A stretch of DNA of 64,000 nt from Pyrinomonas methylaliphatogenes (GTDB taxonomy: Bacteria; Acidobacteriota; Blastocatellia; Pyrinomonadales; Pyrinomonadaceae), in contig NZ_CBXV010000007.1 in NCBI RefSeq assembly GCF_000820845.2, positions 124,082 to 188,081 of the forward strand, read 5' to 3'. The notes below the pieces were generated by a model. That model made no database searches. It was not told the DNA's origin and was given only the letters and a program-made list of their open reading frames with translations. Positions 32,249 to 41,284 of the stretch are shown here, one piece after another. The position numbers and the translations under genes were made by a program. Within the stretch, counting starts at the first letter, position 1; every line of letters starts with the position of its first letter.

Positions 32249-33130
32249 ATGGTTAAAGTCGATCAATTCGCGTTGCGGATCCGCGAGCCAAAAGATGTGC
32301 CCGCGCCGCTTCTGGCCTTCTATGAAAAGGCGCGCGCGGATGATCTTGATGGCTATGTCGTCTATGCCCCACCCATCACCGATCCACCCGCGCGCCATCG
32401 CCAGGTGCCCGCTGGACATCTGCTCATGATAGGCGATGATCGTTTGCGCATCGCCATTGATCGTGGTGTGGTGGAAGAAGTCGAGATACCGTTTGCCGAC
32501 CTGATCTTCGCCGAGATCGGAGAAGCTTTGCTCTTTTCGTGGATGAGGCTCGGTTTCGGGCGGCATACGAGTCGTGAAATCAAAATACCTTTCAATACGG
32601 TCGGCATCGAACTCTTCAGGCAGGCGCTGTTTTCGATACGAAAAGCGCTCGATGTGAGCCCCGATAGAGCACGTGATTCGCACGCCGATCCGTCAAGGCT
32701 GCCGTTCAAATTTCAAAGCGAGCTTCGCCGCTGGTTGCTCGAAGGCGAGCAGATATTCGAGCTGGCGTTTCAACCGGAGATCCGCACACATCGTTTCATC
32801 GTCTTCGCGCGACAATTGGCGCCGCCGACTCTTCTTGCCCTGACAGATCGCCAGTTCTTCTGCGTCACAGAGGAGCCGCCGGTAGCGCGCGAGCGACTGA
32901 GCAAATATTCATCCGTTTATGTCTATTGCCCGCTTCCGCGTTTGGAATCATTGGCACTCGAAGCGGACGGAGCGCGAAGGGAGTTGCCCGAAGTTCGAAT
33001 CGGTCTCGTCAACGATCGAGCGCGTGTTCGGTTCACTGTGAAGGTCGGCAGCGATTGCTTGGCGCAATTTGCGCTCTTCTGTCGAAACGTCATGGGATCT
33101 GTGGAGAAAAGCGCGTGCGAAAGGCGTTGA
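32249..33130 (+). CDS. Two-module protein, PH-like fold suspected
   Basis: I do not recognise this 293-residue protein. The first half has a pattern like bacterial PH-type domains: LLMIGDDRLRIAIDRG, then VEIPFADLIFAEIGEALLFS and IPFNTVGIELFRQALFSI. The second half repeats the theme more weakly (LLALTDRQFFCVTEE, YSSVYVYCPLPRLESLAL, VRFTVKVGSDCL). No membrane segment or catalytic motif is obvious. It starts 52 bases after the VWA gene and is probably co-transcribed. A membrane- or protein-binding adaptor is a guess from the fold pattern. Confidence 0.7.
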   Translation: MVKVDQFALRIREPKDVPAPLLAFYEKARADDLDGYVVYAPPITDPPARHRQVPAGHLLMIGDDRLRIAIDRGVVEEVEIPFADLIFAEIGEALLFSWMRLGFGRHTSREIKIPFNTVGIELFRQALFSIRKALDVSPDRARDSHADPSRLPFKFQSELRRWLLEGEQIFELAFQPEIRTHRFIVFARQLAPPTLLALTDRQFFCVTEEPPVARERLSKYSSVYVYCPLPRLESLALEADGARRELPEVRIGLVNDRARVRFTVKVGSDCLAQFALFCRNVMGSVEKSACERR

Positions 33131-33159
33131 AGCGGCGCATGGCTCGATCAAGCTGAGCG

Positions 33160-33588
33160 ATGGAGATAAGCGAGGCACATAAGCTGCATATCGGCGTCAT
33201 CCTGCGGAACCTCGAACGAGATCTGATCGCTTTCGAGAAGGACGCGGGGAAAGAGGCTTTTCCGGCGCGTTTGACGGTTTACATCGATCGAATTCCGCCA
33301 GTCGCGGAGATTTTTGAGCTTGTAGCTTCGATGCGGCGCGAGATCGAAAACGTCGCGGATGAGTTTGAGTTGCCGCCGTACGCGGAAAGCACCATTCGCG
33401 CGTTCTTGGGGCGTTTGCACGTGAGGGTTGTCAGCATCGGCGAACTGAGGCCTTGTGCATTGCGCGCCGCTGGCGAACTGGAACCAGAGTTCGCCAAATA
33501 TATCGAAGCGAAGGCGGATCGCCTCGAAACGCTTTTGCGGCGGTTGATCGCGCTTTTGGAAGAACAAGCCCGGAAAAATCGTGCGTAG
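33160..33588 (+). CDS. Helical protein of unknown function
   Basis: The 142-residue protein is helical and charged. It begins with a hydrophilic helix (AHKLHIGVILRNLERDLIAF) and ends in a coiled-coil-like helix (YIEAKADRLETLLRRLIALL). No family is recognised. It lies 29 bases after the previous gene and two bases before the next, so it belongs to the VWA operon. Confidence 0.65.
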   Translation: MEISEAHKLHIGVILRNLERDLIAFEKDAGKEAFPARLTVYIDRIPPVAEIFELVASMRREIENVADEFELPPYAESTIRAFLGRLHVRVVSIGELRPCALRAAGELEPEFAKYIEAKADRLETLLRRLIALLEEQARKNRA

Positions 33589-33590
33589 AG

Positions 33591-34034
33591 ATGAGTCTCG
33601 TTAGCGAGCGGAGGACGGTGGTGGCGAGAAGACGAAGGGCGCGTGGTTTTGAGCATAACCAACTCGGCGTTACGTTCTATCGGAGCGGAGCGCTCGATTT
33701 GGCCATCGAGCGGTTCGAGCTTGCGACGCGCCGCGCGCCGTGGGTCTCTTCGTACTGGCTCAATCTCGGCGTTGCATTTCTCGACAAAGGGATTTTGGGT
33801 AAAGCTGAAGCGGCGATCAAGCGCGCGCTCGAACTCGATAACAAAAGCCAGTCGGCATACTTTCACTTGGCTAAACTTCATGAAAAGCGTGAGGATGAGG
33901 CCGCCGCGCGTGAGGCTTATGAGAAGGCGATTGAACTTGATCCGCGCACTCATCTGGCCCAACGCGCGCGGGAGCGGCTCGAGGAGTGGCATCCTCGTCT
34001 GCTTGGAATGCCGAATTCAGGCGAAAGGTCTTGA
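33591..34034 (+). CDS. TPR-repeat protein, end of the VWA operon
   Basis: ATG 33591 stands two bases after the preceding stop. The 147-residue product has a basic N-terminus and about three tetratricopeptide repeats: NQLGVTFYRSGALDLAIERF, LNLGVAFLDKGILGKAEAAI and FHLAKLHEKREDEAAAREAY with AIELDPRTH. TPR proteins act as protein-binding scaffolds. In this operon it could hold together the VWA protein and its partners, which is inference. Confidence 0.8.
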   Translation: MSLVSERRTVVARRRRARGFEHNQLGVTFYRSGALDLAIERFELATRRAPWVSSYWLNLGVAFLDKGILGKAEAAIKRALELDNKSQSAYFHLAKLHEKREDEAAAREAYEKAIELDPRTHLAQRARERLEEWHPRLLGMPNSGERS

Positions 34035-34163
34035 ATTGAAGCTTTCGTGACCGCATCGAGCGAATCAGCCAGCCTCTCGTACCAATCGAGGGTTGGCTGT
34101 CCCGGTTCTGAACTCGTATCATTAGCTTTCATAGACGGTCTTCCAGAATGGCGAGGTGGTCTT

Positions 34164-34463
34164 ATGCGGGTCGAGCGATGGAGCGGAACGGGTAAGCCAG
34201 ATGCGCGAGAGCTGAAGCGTAGGATGGAAGCGGAGGGGTACAGCGTTTTCGAGTGGAGCGATCCGCCCGGCAGAGTCTATGCGCCGCACGCGCATCCGGA
34301 AGATCAATCGCACTGGGTCATCAGCGGCGCCATCGCGCTCGAAGTCGGCGGCGAAGAGTACATCTTGCGCGCAGGCGATAGGGACTTCTTGCCAGCCGGA
34401 ACGGTTCATGCGGCGCGCGTCGTCGGCGATGAACCGGTCGTCTACTTGATCGGCGCAAAGTGA
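34164..34463 (+). CDS. Small cupin-domain protein
   Basis: The single-domain cupin has about 99 residues. HAHPEDQSHWVISGAIALEV is motif 1, with His residues and a Gln in place of the usual Glu, and DRDFLPAGTVHAARVVGD is motif 2 with the conserved His. Such proteins bind a metal and often sense or modify small molecules. ATG 34164 has GAGG seven bases upstream. The longer frame from 34047 lacks support. It lies 129 bases after the TPR gene, so membership in the fluoride operon is uncertain, and four bases before the polymerase gene. Confidence 0.8.
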   Translation: MRVERWSGTGKPDARELKRRMEAEGYSVFEWSDPPGRVYAPHAHPEDQSHWVISGAIALEVGGEEYILRAGDRDFLPAGTVHAARVVGDEPVVYLIGAK

Positions 34464-34467
34464 TGCG

Positions 34468-36237
34468 ATGTCAAACGAGTACAAGCTCATCACGGATGAA
34501 GAGGAGCTGCGACGTGCGGTTGAGCGGCTGCAAACTCAACCGGCGATAGGATTCGATACGGAGACGACCGATCTCGATCCATATCGCGGGCGTTTGCGGT
34601 TGGTCCAGCTTGCGACGCTGGAGGAGGTCTATGTCATCGATCTGGACAAGTTCGGCGAACATCCCGCCGAGCGCGCGGACCTCGAGCCGCTGCGGCAGTT
34701 GCTCGCCTCGGATCGCCCAGTCAAGATCGCGCACAACGCCAAGTTCGACATCAAGTGGGTGCGGCGCCATCTCGGCGTCGAGCCCGGAACGGTCTTTGAT
34801 ACATACTTGGCAAGTCAGTTGCTCTCCGCCGGGGTCGAGGAAAGGCACAACCTTGACGCCGTGATGATGCGCTATCTCGGCGAGAATGTGGACAAGACCG
34901 AGCGCGGAAGCGATTGGAGCGGGGAGTTGAGCGAAGCGCAGCTTCTCTATGCCGCGCGCGATGTGGCATTGCTTGTTCGCCTGCGCGAGAGGATGATCGA
35001 GCGGTTGAAGGCCGATGGGCTCGTTCAATGTGCGCGGCTCGAGTTCGAGTGCGTGCCCGTCACGGCGGCGATCGAGCTTGCCGGTTTCTATCTCGACAAA
35101 GAGCGTTGGCGCGAACAGATGGTTAACGTCGAGCAGGAACGGGCGCGTATCGCGGCTGAGTTACAAGAGATGCTCGCCGCAGGATCGTCTCAAGGGATGC
35201 TCTTTGCTGGCGCGCGCGCGGAGGTGAATCTCGACTCGCACGCGCAATTGACCGAAGCTCTCCGTCGCTTGGGAATCCCCATGCCCGATTCGACGCGCAA
35301 CTGGCGTTTGCAGCCGCTCGCGGCGAAATATCCGGTCATCGCCAAACTGCTCGAATACCGCACGGTGCAAAAGGCGATCACCAGCTATGGGCAGAACATA
35401 CTCGACTCGATCCATCCGGTGACGGGCCGGATCCACGCCGATTTTCATCAGATCGGCGCGCCCACTGGACGTTACGCCTGTACTTCGCCGAACATTCAAC
35501 AGATCCCGCACACGACCGCATATCGGCGATGTTTCCGCGCGCCCGAAGGCAGAAAGTTGATCACATGCGACTTTTCGCAAATAGAGTTGCGCATCTTAGC
35601 CGAGTATTCGCAGGATCGGAACTTCATCGCCGCTTTCCAGTCCGGAGCCGATCTACATCGTGCGACTGCCGCGCAGGTCTTCGGCATCGCGCCGGAAGAG
35701 GTCAGCGCCGAACAACGCTCTTTCGCCAAACGTTTGAACTTCGGCGTCGTTTACGGCATCGGTGCGCCGCGTTTCGCGTTGATGACTGGTTTATCGGAAA
35801 AAGAGGCGGAGGAGGCGATGCGACGGTATTTTGCCGCTTACCCAGCTCTTGACGCTTGGCTCAAAGAAGCTGGGCGGCGCGCCGTGCGCGAACGCGAGGC
35901 GCGCACGATGATTGGCAGGCGCGCGCGTTTCAACTTCGATCCCGAAGATCGGCGCGCTGTGGCGCTCATCGAGCGTAACGGCAAGAACATGCCCGTTCAA
36001 GGATCGAGCGCCGACATATTGAAACGCGCATTGCGCTTGCTGCATGAGGATCTAAGCGCGACGACGGCGAAGATCGTCAACATCGTTCATGACGAGATCG
36101 TCGTCGAAGCCGATGTGGAGCAAGCGGAAGAGATCTCCATTCGCGTGCAGCGAGCCATGCAGAAAGCCGGGGAAGAGTTCATCAAGTCGGTTCCCGTCGT
36201 CGTCGAATCGCATATCTCCGATGAGTGGTTGAAGTAA
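34468..36237 (+). CDS. Short family-A DNA polymerase with 3'-5' exonuclease, no 5' nuclease
   Basis: The 589-residue protein has two parts. Residues 1-185 form a DnaQ/RNase D-type exonuclease: IGFDTETTDLDPYRG holds the first acidic pair, AHNAKFDIKWV motif II, and YAARDVALLVRL motif III. Residues about 200-589 are a PolA palm: GAPTGRYACTSPNIQQIP, DFSQIELRILAEYS (motif A), RSFAKRLNFGVVYGIG (motif B) and NIVHDEIVVEA (motif C). Classical PolA has over 850 residues with an N-terminal FEN domain, absent here. This exo-pol form might serve repair or replace PolA with a separate FEN protein. The start is tied to the upstream cupin stop. Confidence 0.92.
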   Translation: MSNEYKLITDEEELRRAVERLQTQPAIGFDTETTDLDPYRGRLRLVQLATLEEVYVIDLDKFGEHPAERADLEPLRQLLASDRPVKIAHNAKFDIKWVRRHLGVEPGTVFDTYLASQLLSAGVEERHNLDAVMMRYLGENVDKTERGSDWSGELSEAQLLYAARDVALLVRLRERMIERLKADGLVQCARLEFECVPVTAAIELAGFYLDKERWREQMVNVEQERARIAAELQEMLAAGSSQGMLFAGARAEVNLDSHAQLTEALRRLGIPMPDSTRNWRLQPLAAKYPVIAKLLEYRTVQKAITSYGQNILDSIHPVTGRIHADFHQIGAPTGRYACTSPNIQQIPHTTAYRRCFRAPEGRKLITCDFSQIELRILAEYSQDRNFIAAFQSGADLHRATAAQVFGIAPEEVSAEQRSFAKRLNFGVVYGIGAPRFALMTGLSEKEAEEAMRRYFAAYPALDAWLKEAGRRAVREREARTMIGRRARFNFDPEDRRAVALIERNGKNMPVQGSSADILKRALRLLHEDLSATTAKIVNIVHDEIVVEADVEQAEEISIRVQRAMQKAGEEFIKSVPVVVESHISDEWLK

Positions 36238-36346
36238 CTGCCCCGGATCGTTCCAGAAGATTTCGGCGCGTTGTGGTTCGGATTCTGGTAAAATCACGAT
36301 CAAAGGATCGGTTAATTTAAGCTTGCGTTCAAACGAGGGGCGGGCG

Positions 36347-36793
36347 ATGCGAAAGCGCGAAGCGAAGAGACGGCTCAAAGAGTTGCTCCTTTTCTTTCCC
36401 AATCTGGTGCGTCTATCGGGCGAACTGATGGCGGATCGGCGCGTGCCGAAAGCGGAACGGGCGCTTTTCGCCGCAGCCTTCATCTACGCGATCACGCCGC
36501 TCGATTTTTTGCCGGACTTCATCCCGTTTCTCGGTCAAGTAGACGATGCTTACCTGATCGCTCTGACGCTGCTGCGTTTGCTCACCAAGACGGACGAACG
36601 GGTGATTCGCGAACACTGGCATGGGCGCGGAGATGTGATCCCGCTCGTGCGCGCTTTGGCGAAAGCCGCGCCGGTGGTCCTGCCCGAAAAGGTGGCGCGC
36701 GTCTTATCTGAGGGGATCGCGCCGGGAACGGAGATGAGCCGGAAGCTGTGGCGCAAACTCCAGCGGCGAAAGGAAGTCACGGCGCGCGGGTGA
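36347..36793 (+). CDS. DUF1232 (YkvA-like) protein
   Basis: ATG 36347 has GAGGGG seven bases upstream; the product has 148 residues. Residues about 30-75 contain the DUF1232 core: RRVPKAERALFAAAFIYAIT followed by PLDFLPDFIPFLGQVDDAY. It is a short amphipathic/membrane-associated segment with conserved Pro and Asp residues. The function of the family is unknown. A basic tail follows. Confidence 0.82.
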   Translation: MRKREAKRRLKELLLFFPNLVRLSGELMADRRVPKAERALFAAAFIYAITPLDFLPDFIPFLGQVDDAYLIALTLLRLLTKTDERVIREHWHGRGDVIPLVRALAKAAPVVLPEKVARVLSEGIAPGTEMSRKLWRKLQRRKEVTARG

Positions 36794-36879
36794 TCGCCTA
36801 GCTTGAGTTCAATCGTAGCTATCCAGCGCTGCATCGCGCGAGCGTAGCGAGTGATCGCCTGCCGAGCTTGAGTTCAATC
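36791..36879. repeat. Direct repeat starting at the DUF1232 stop codon
   Basis: TGATCGCCTAGCTTGAGTTC followed by AATC (36791-36814) recurs at 36852-36879 with a four-base insertion, a 61-base period. The first copy begins with the gene's stop codon. Confidence 0.75.
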
Positions 36880-36926
36880 TGCCTCGACCTCTTTTCCCGA
36901 GGATGTTCGAACGAACGTTCGATTGA

Positions 36927-38342
36927 TCAATCGCGATGATCGCGCAATGCCTTTAAGAGCCGATCATGGATGCCGCCGAATCCGCCATTCGACATGATGG
37001 CGACCACGTCACCCTCCTTCAACTCCGGCAGGATGTGGCGGATGATTTCGTCAACGCCTGAGATGCAGAAAGCGGGTTTGCCGCGCTCGGTGATCTTTCT
37101 GGCCAGTTCATGCGTATCGAGCGGTTGTCCCAATTGAGCGACTCTGTCCGCGTCGAAGATGTTCGCGATGATGACGTAATCGGCTGCGGAGAAGGCCTCT
37201 TCATACTCGTGCTGAAAGACCGCAAGTCGCGATGACCATGACCGCGGTTCGAAGATCGCGACGAGTCGGCGATCCGGATATTTGGCGCGCAGCGCGGCCA
37301 GCGTTTCGCGCACCGCCGTTGGGTGATGGGCGAAATCGTCAATCACGGTTACGCCGCGCTCCGTGCCGCGCACTTGCATGCGGCGTGCGACGCTTTTGAA
37401 GGTGGCCAGAGCTTCGGCGATCGCCTCGCGCTCAATGCCCCACGCATCGGCGGCGATGATCACGGCCAAGCAGTTGCGCACGTTGAACGCGCCGACGAGC
37501 GGCGTGCGAAATTGCGCCCATTCGCGCCCATCGCGGAAGACGCGGAAAATCGTCCCTTCGCCATCGAACCGGATATCGCGCGCTTGCCAGCGCGCATCGT
37601 CGCTGGTGCCGAATGTCTCAAGTTGCGTAAAAAGCTTGCCGCCGAAGCTTCGGACCACTTCGCGCACGTGTGGACTGTCCCATCCTGCGATCAACCGCCC
37701 GTTACCCGGGACCAGATTCATCAAACGGCGGAAGGCGAGTTTGACGGCGTCCAAGTTGGGATAGATGTCGGCGTGATCGTACTCGATGTTCCCGACGATG
37801 GCGAGTTCGGGCAAATAGTGCATGAACTTCGGCCCTTTGTCGAAGAAGGCCGTATCGTATTCATCGCCTTCGATGATGAAGTAAGGGCTATCTGTGACGC
37901 GAAAACTCGACCCGAAATTCTGCGCGATGCCGCCGATCAGAAAACTCGGGGCGAGCCCGCCGCACTCCATGACCCAAGCCGCAAGGCTCGTCGTCGTCGT
38001 TTTGCCGTGCGTGCCGGCGACGACAAGAGAGCGACGTCCGCGGATGAACTCCTCTTTGACCGTTTCCGCTTGCGAACGGTAGAAGAGTTTGCGGTTCAGA
38101 GTCTCTTCGACTTCCGGGTTGCCGCGCGAGAGCGCGTTGCCGATGACCACACAATCCGGCGTCGGTTCGAGATTGGCTGCGTCGTAGCCTTGTTTGATCT
38201 CGATCCCCAGACTCTCCAGCATGGTGGACATCGGGGGATAAACGTTCTGGTCCGATCCCGTGACGCGATGGCCGCGCGCGTGAAGCATGCCGGCGAGCGA
38301 GGCCATCGCCGTGCCGCAAATCCCGATCAAGTGATAGTGCAT
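36927..38342 (-). CDS. mpl: UDP-MurNAc:L-Ala-gamma-D-Glu-meso-DAP ligase (murein recycling)
   Basis: At 471 residues it is full length for Mpl. HLIGICGTAMASLAGMLHAR is the UDP-binding N-terminal loop, VVAGTHGKTTTTSLAAWVME the ATP P-loop, and FIIEGDEYDTAFFDKGPKF the Mur-ligase centre that separates Mpl from MurC. VIDDFAHHPTAVRETL and FEPRSWSSR complete the C-terminal domain. The cytosolic enzyme attaches recovered tripeptide to UDP-MurNAc. Its presence implies meso-DAP peptidoglycan recycling, although no amidase or permease for that route is in the window. Confidence 0.94.
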   Translation of the reverse strand: MHYHLIGICGTAMASLAGMLHARGHRVTGSDQNVYPPMSTMLESLGIEIKQGYDAANLEPTPDCVVIGNALSRGNPEVEETLNRKLFYRSQAETVKEEFIRGRRSLVVAGTHGKTTTTSLAAWVMECGGLAPSFLIGGIAQNFGSSFRVTDSPYFIIEGDEYDTAFFDKGPKFMHYLPELAIVGNIEYDHADIYPNLDAVKLAFRRLMNLVPGNGRLIAGWDSPHVREVVRSFGGKLFTQLETFGTSDDARWQARDIRFDGEGTIFRVFRDGREWAQFRTPLVGAFNVRNCLAVIIAADAWGIEREAIAEALATFKSVARRMQVRGTERGVTVIDDFAHHPTAVRETLAALRAKYPDRRLVAIFEPRSWSSRLAVFQHEYEEAFSAADYVIIANIFDADRVAQLGQPLDTHELARKITERGKPAFCISGVDEIIRHILPELKEGDVVAIMSNGGFGGIHDRLLKALRDHRD

Positions 38343-38416
38343 TGGTTGCTTTCCGACAAGAAGAGTCTAAGTTGTCAAAGGCTCCGGCGCCATCTTCCCG
38401 CCGTCTCGTGATGCGA

Positions 38417-40096
38417 TCAAACGTCTAGACCTCGGATCTTCAGTCTATTGGTAGAAGGTTTGACGAGGATCGCCTCTTCCTCTTCGCGCGCGCGTTGAGC
38501 CGAATCTGTGTAATAGTTGGCCCATTCGGCTGGAGCGTCAAACGTCTCGCCGCCGTGTTGCGTGTAGCGGGTGCGCACGCGGCATATGACCGGAGTGTTG
38601 ACGCTGACGCCGCTGATTACCGCTTGTCCCTTGCTGAGGGCCGGAAGCTCGGCGAGAAGTTGTCTCCCTGCGCTTTCAACCGATTCCGCCACCGTATCTT
38701 GATCGAACGGATTGACGATGCGCATAATGATCTGCGTCATGCATTGCGATAGGACGTCTTGATCGAGCTTGCAGGGACGTTGGGTGATCAGCCCTATCCC
38801 GACGCCGAACTTGCGCCCTTCAGAGAGTATCTCCTGAAGGATCTTCGTCGAAACGACGGCTCTGCCAGCTGGCGCGAAGCGGTGAGCCTCTTCGAGCAGC
38901 GTGAAGACCGGATAGGGAAGGTAATTGTCGCTTTGGCGATCAGTCACCTCGCCGCGCACGGTCATCATGCGCGCCTTATTTACGCGGCGCAGCAAGGTGG
39001 CGACGATCACCTGTTGTTCTTGCTGCTCGATATCGGAAAGCTGCAACACGGTGCACTGTCCGGGGCGGAAAAGCTCGCGCAGCGGAATATGATCCGTATC
39101 GGAGAAGATGCAACGCGGTTTATCGAAACGCGAATCCAAGCGCCACAGCAGGCCATCGATCGAATTCGCATTGCTCGATTCGCTGCGTTCGTTGCCCTCA
39201 TATTTCTGGGCCAGAACGGCGTCGCGCAGATCGTGATACCCCCACAGCCTGTTTCGGCCCTGCGGGCTGTTGACGAGCTGGCGATAGGCTTGCGATAGAA
39301 AATGGAGCATCTTATCCGAAGCGCCTTCAGGCAGGAGATATTGAATATCGGCTTCGGTGAGCGTCGAGAAACGAACCTTTATCCGGTCGTGAGTGTATAT
39401 CTTGACTTCCGGCTGGTATCCGTCCTCGCCGCGAAAGCGCGGGTCTTGAGCGATCGAACGAAGCGTATCATATTCGCCGTGGGGATCGACGATCAGGACG
39501 GCAGCGCGATTATAGGGCATCATCAGCTCTTCGATGAGCACGCCCGCCGTGTAGGACTTCCCGGCGCCGGTCGAAGCGAGGACGGCCAAGTGAGTCGAAA
39601 CGAGGTCTTTGACCGAAAGGATGATCGGCACGTCGCCCACTTCGCGCGTCAGCAGACTCCCGATATAGGCCGAGCCGCGTTCGCCCCTCTTCCGCGGCGA
39701 AAGGACCGCCGCGAGCATTTCAGAGGAAGCGAGGAAGACGGGATCGCCAGGATTGGGTGGAATGCGCGGATTGACGAAATCGCCCAAACGCTCGTTGAAG
39801 TAGCCGATCGTTTCGACCGTGATCTCGTAGATCTCGCAGCCCTCTTCATCCAAACCGATGAGTGAGGAGACGATGAGCGGCGAGATCTCTGGATCGGAGA
39901 GAAACGAGTCGGGAAGATTGCGCACGAGCCGACGCGCCGTGATGTGCCCGAGGATGCGCCGCTCCTCGCTGCCCTCGCGCGCAAGGTAATAGACGAATTC
40001 GCCTATCCGCGCCCGCGCATTGTCAGTCGTAATGAACAGGTATTCGTGCGGCTTTTCGCCCGGTCCTTTGATCGTTCCCAACAGTTCCTCTTGCAT
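38417..40096 (-). CDS. HerA/DUF87-type hexameric ATPase
   Basis: The protein has about 559 residues. An N-terminal HAS-barrel-like beta domain (TIKGPGEKPHEYLFITTDNA) precedes a RecA/FtsK-type motor. LAVLASTGAGKSYTAGVLIE is Walker A, AAVLIVDPHGEYD Walker B-like, YPVFTLLEEAHRFAP the second acidic motif, and GIGLITQRPCKLDQDVLSQC the sensor region. HerA proteins pump or open DNA, often with the NurA nuclease. NurA is absent here, so the substrate is open. I chose ATG 40096; the frame extends upstream without support, and a TAGGAT box lies close to this start. Confidence 0.88.
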   Translation of the reverse strand: MQEELLGTIKGPGEKPHEYLFITTDNARARIGEFVYYLAREGSEERRILGHITARRLVRNLPDSFLSDPEISPLIVSSLIGLDEEGCEIYEITVETIGYFNERLGDFVNPRIPPNPGDPVFLASSEMLAAVLSPRKRGERGSAYIGSLLTREVGDVPIILSVKDLVSTHLAVLASTGAGKSYTAGVLIEELMMPYNRAAVLIVDPHGEYDTLRSIAQDPRFRGEDGYQPEVKIYTHDRIKVRFSTLTEADIQYLLPEGASDKMLHFLSQAYRQLVNSPQGRNRLWGYHDLRDAVLAQKYEGNERSESSNANSIDGLLWRLDSRFDKPRCIFSDTDHIPLRELFRPGQCTVLQLSDIEQQEQQVIVATLLRRVNKARMMTVRGEVTDRQSDNYLPYPVFTLLEEAHRFAPAGRAVVSTKILQEILSEGRKFGVGIGLITQRPCKLDQDVLSQCMTQIIMRIVNPFDQDTVAESVESAGRQLLAELPALSKGQAVISGVSVNTPVICRVRTRYTQHGGETFDAPAEWANYYTDSAQRAREEEEAILVKPSTNRLKIRGLDV

Positions 40097-40169
40097 GGTT
40101 ACTATCCTAGCCACATTCGTTCTTCGCTTCAATAGGATTTGTAATCGGAAGCCATTGGAAAACGCGCTT

Positions 40170-40198
40170 TTGCCAGTTCCGACATTGCCCGCTATACT
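40170..40198 (+). promoter_or_regulatory. Promoter of the rfbB-rfbD pair
   Basis: TTGCCA (40170-40175), a 17-base spacer and TATACT (40193-40198) lie 42 bases before rfbB. Confidence 0.7.
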
Positions 40199-40240
40199 CA
40201 AACGCCGAGAGTTTGGATCCTCATCGAAGGGTTTGGAAGA

Positions 40241-41266
40241 ATGAAGAAGCTTTTTGTAACGGGTGGCGCCGGGTTCATCGGTTCCGCCTTCATCAGGGTG
40301 GCGCTCGAAGAGCTGCCCGAATGCGAGATCGTCAATTTCGACGCGCTCACCTATGCGGGCAATCCCGACAATCTCATCGGCCTAGACGGGCGGCGACACC
40401 GTTTCATTCGCGGCGATATAGCCGATCGCGCAGCGGTCATCGGAGCGCTCGAGCCTGATACCGACGCCATCGTCAATTTCGCGGCGGAATCGCACGTCGA
40501 TCGAAGCATCGCCTCGGCGGATGAGTTCTTGCGGACCAACGTCATCGGCACGCAGGTGCTGCTCGACGCGGCGCGCGCGCGCGGCGTGCAGAGGTTCTTG
40601 CAGGTCAGCACGGACGAGGTCATGGGCAGTTTGCCGGAGGATGAGCGGGCCTTCTTCACCGAAGCGTCGCCTTACGCGCCGAATAGCCCATACGCCGCAT
40701 CGAAGGCCGCCGCCGAGCATCTCGTGCGCGCAGCGCACCACACCTTCGGTCTCGATACGGTCATCACACGTTGCGGCAATAACTACGGTCCGCGGCAGTT
40801 CCCCGAAAAGCTCATCCCGCTTGCCATCGCCAACGCGATGAGCGATGAGCCGATACCGGTTTACGGTGATGGGCAGAACGTGCGCGATTGGATCTACGTT
40901 GACGATCACTGCCGCGCCATCTTGCGAGTTCTGCAACGGGGACGTTCTGGAGAGATCTACAACATCGGGGCGCGCAACGAGCGGCGCAATCTCGAAGTGG
41001 TCGAAGCGATCCTCGAGGCTTTGGGGAAACCTCGTTCGCTGATCAAATTCGTCAAAGACCGGCCCGGTCATGATCGCCGCTACGCAATTGATCCGACCAA
41101 GGTCGAAACTGAACTGGCGTGGCGGCCTCGTGAGACTTGGGAGAGCGGGCTCGAAAAGACGATTCGTTGGTATGTGGAGAATCAAGAATGGGTCGAGCGC
41201 GCGCGTAGCGGCGCGTATCGTGAATACTACGCGCGCCAGTATGGCATGGAGATCAAAGCCGGTTGA
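40241..41266 (+). CDS. rfbB: dTDP-glucose 4,6-dehydratase
   Basis: This is an extended SDR enzyme of 341 residues. FVTGGAGFIGSAFIR is the NAD-binding loop, FAAESHVDRSI the dehydratase signature, QVSTDEVMGSLP carries the catalytic Thr-Asp-Glu, and SPYAASKAAAEHLV the Tyr/Lys pair. NNYGPRQFPEKLIPL and YVDDHCRAI complete the family pattern. It converts dTDP-glucose to dTDP-4-keto-6-deoxyglucose, the step before rhamnose formation. rfbD follows 18 bases downstream; rfbA and rfbC are not in the window. Confidence 0.94.
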   Translation: MKKLFVTGGAGFIGSAFIRVALEELPECEIVNFDALTYAGNPDNLIGLDGRRHRFIRGDIADRAAVIGALEPDTDAIVNFAAESHVDRSIASADEFLRTNVIGTQVLLDAARARGVQRFLQVSTDEVMGSLPEDERAFFTEASPYAPNSPYAASKAAAEHLVRAAHHTFGLDTVITRCGNNYGPRQFPEKLIPLAIANAMSDEPIPVYGDGQNVRDWIYVDDHCRAILRVLQRGRSGEIYNIGARNERRNLEVVEAILEALGKPRSLIKFVKDRPGHDRRYAIDPTKVETELAWRPRETWESGLEKTIRWYVENQEWVERARSGAYREYYARQYGMEIKAG

Positions 41267-41284
41267 GATTTACGGAGGGACGCC

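Noticed and set aside
37323-38411. A 362-codon frame opposite mpl
   Set aside because: It is a shadow of mpl, which has all family motifs; the antisense product is Arg/Asp-rich and unrecognisable.
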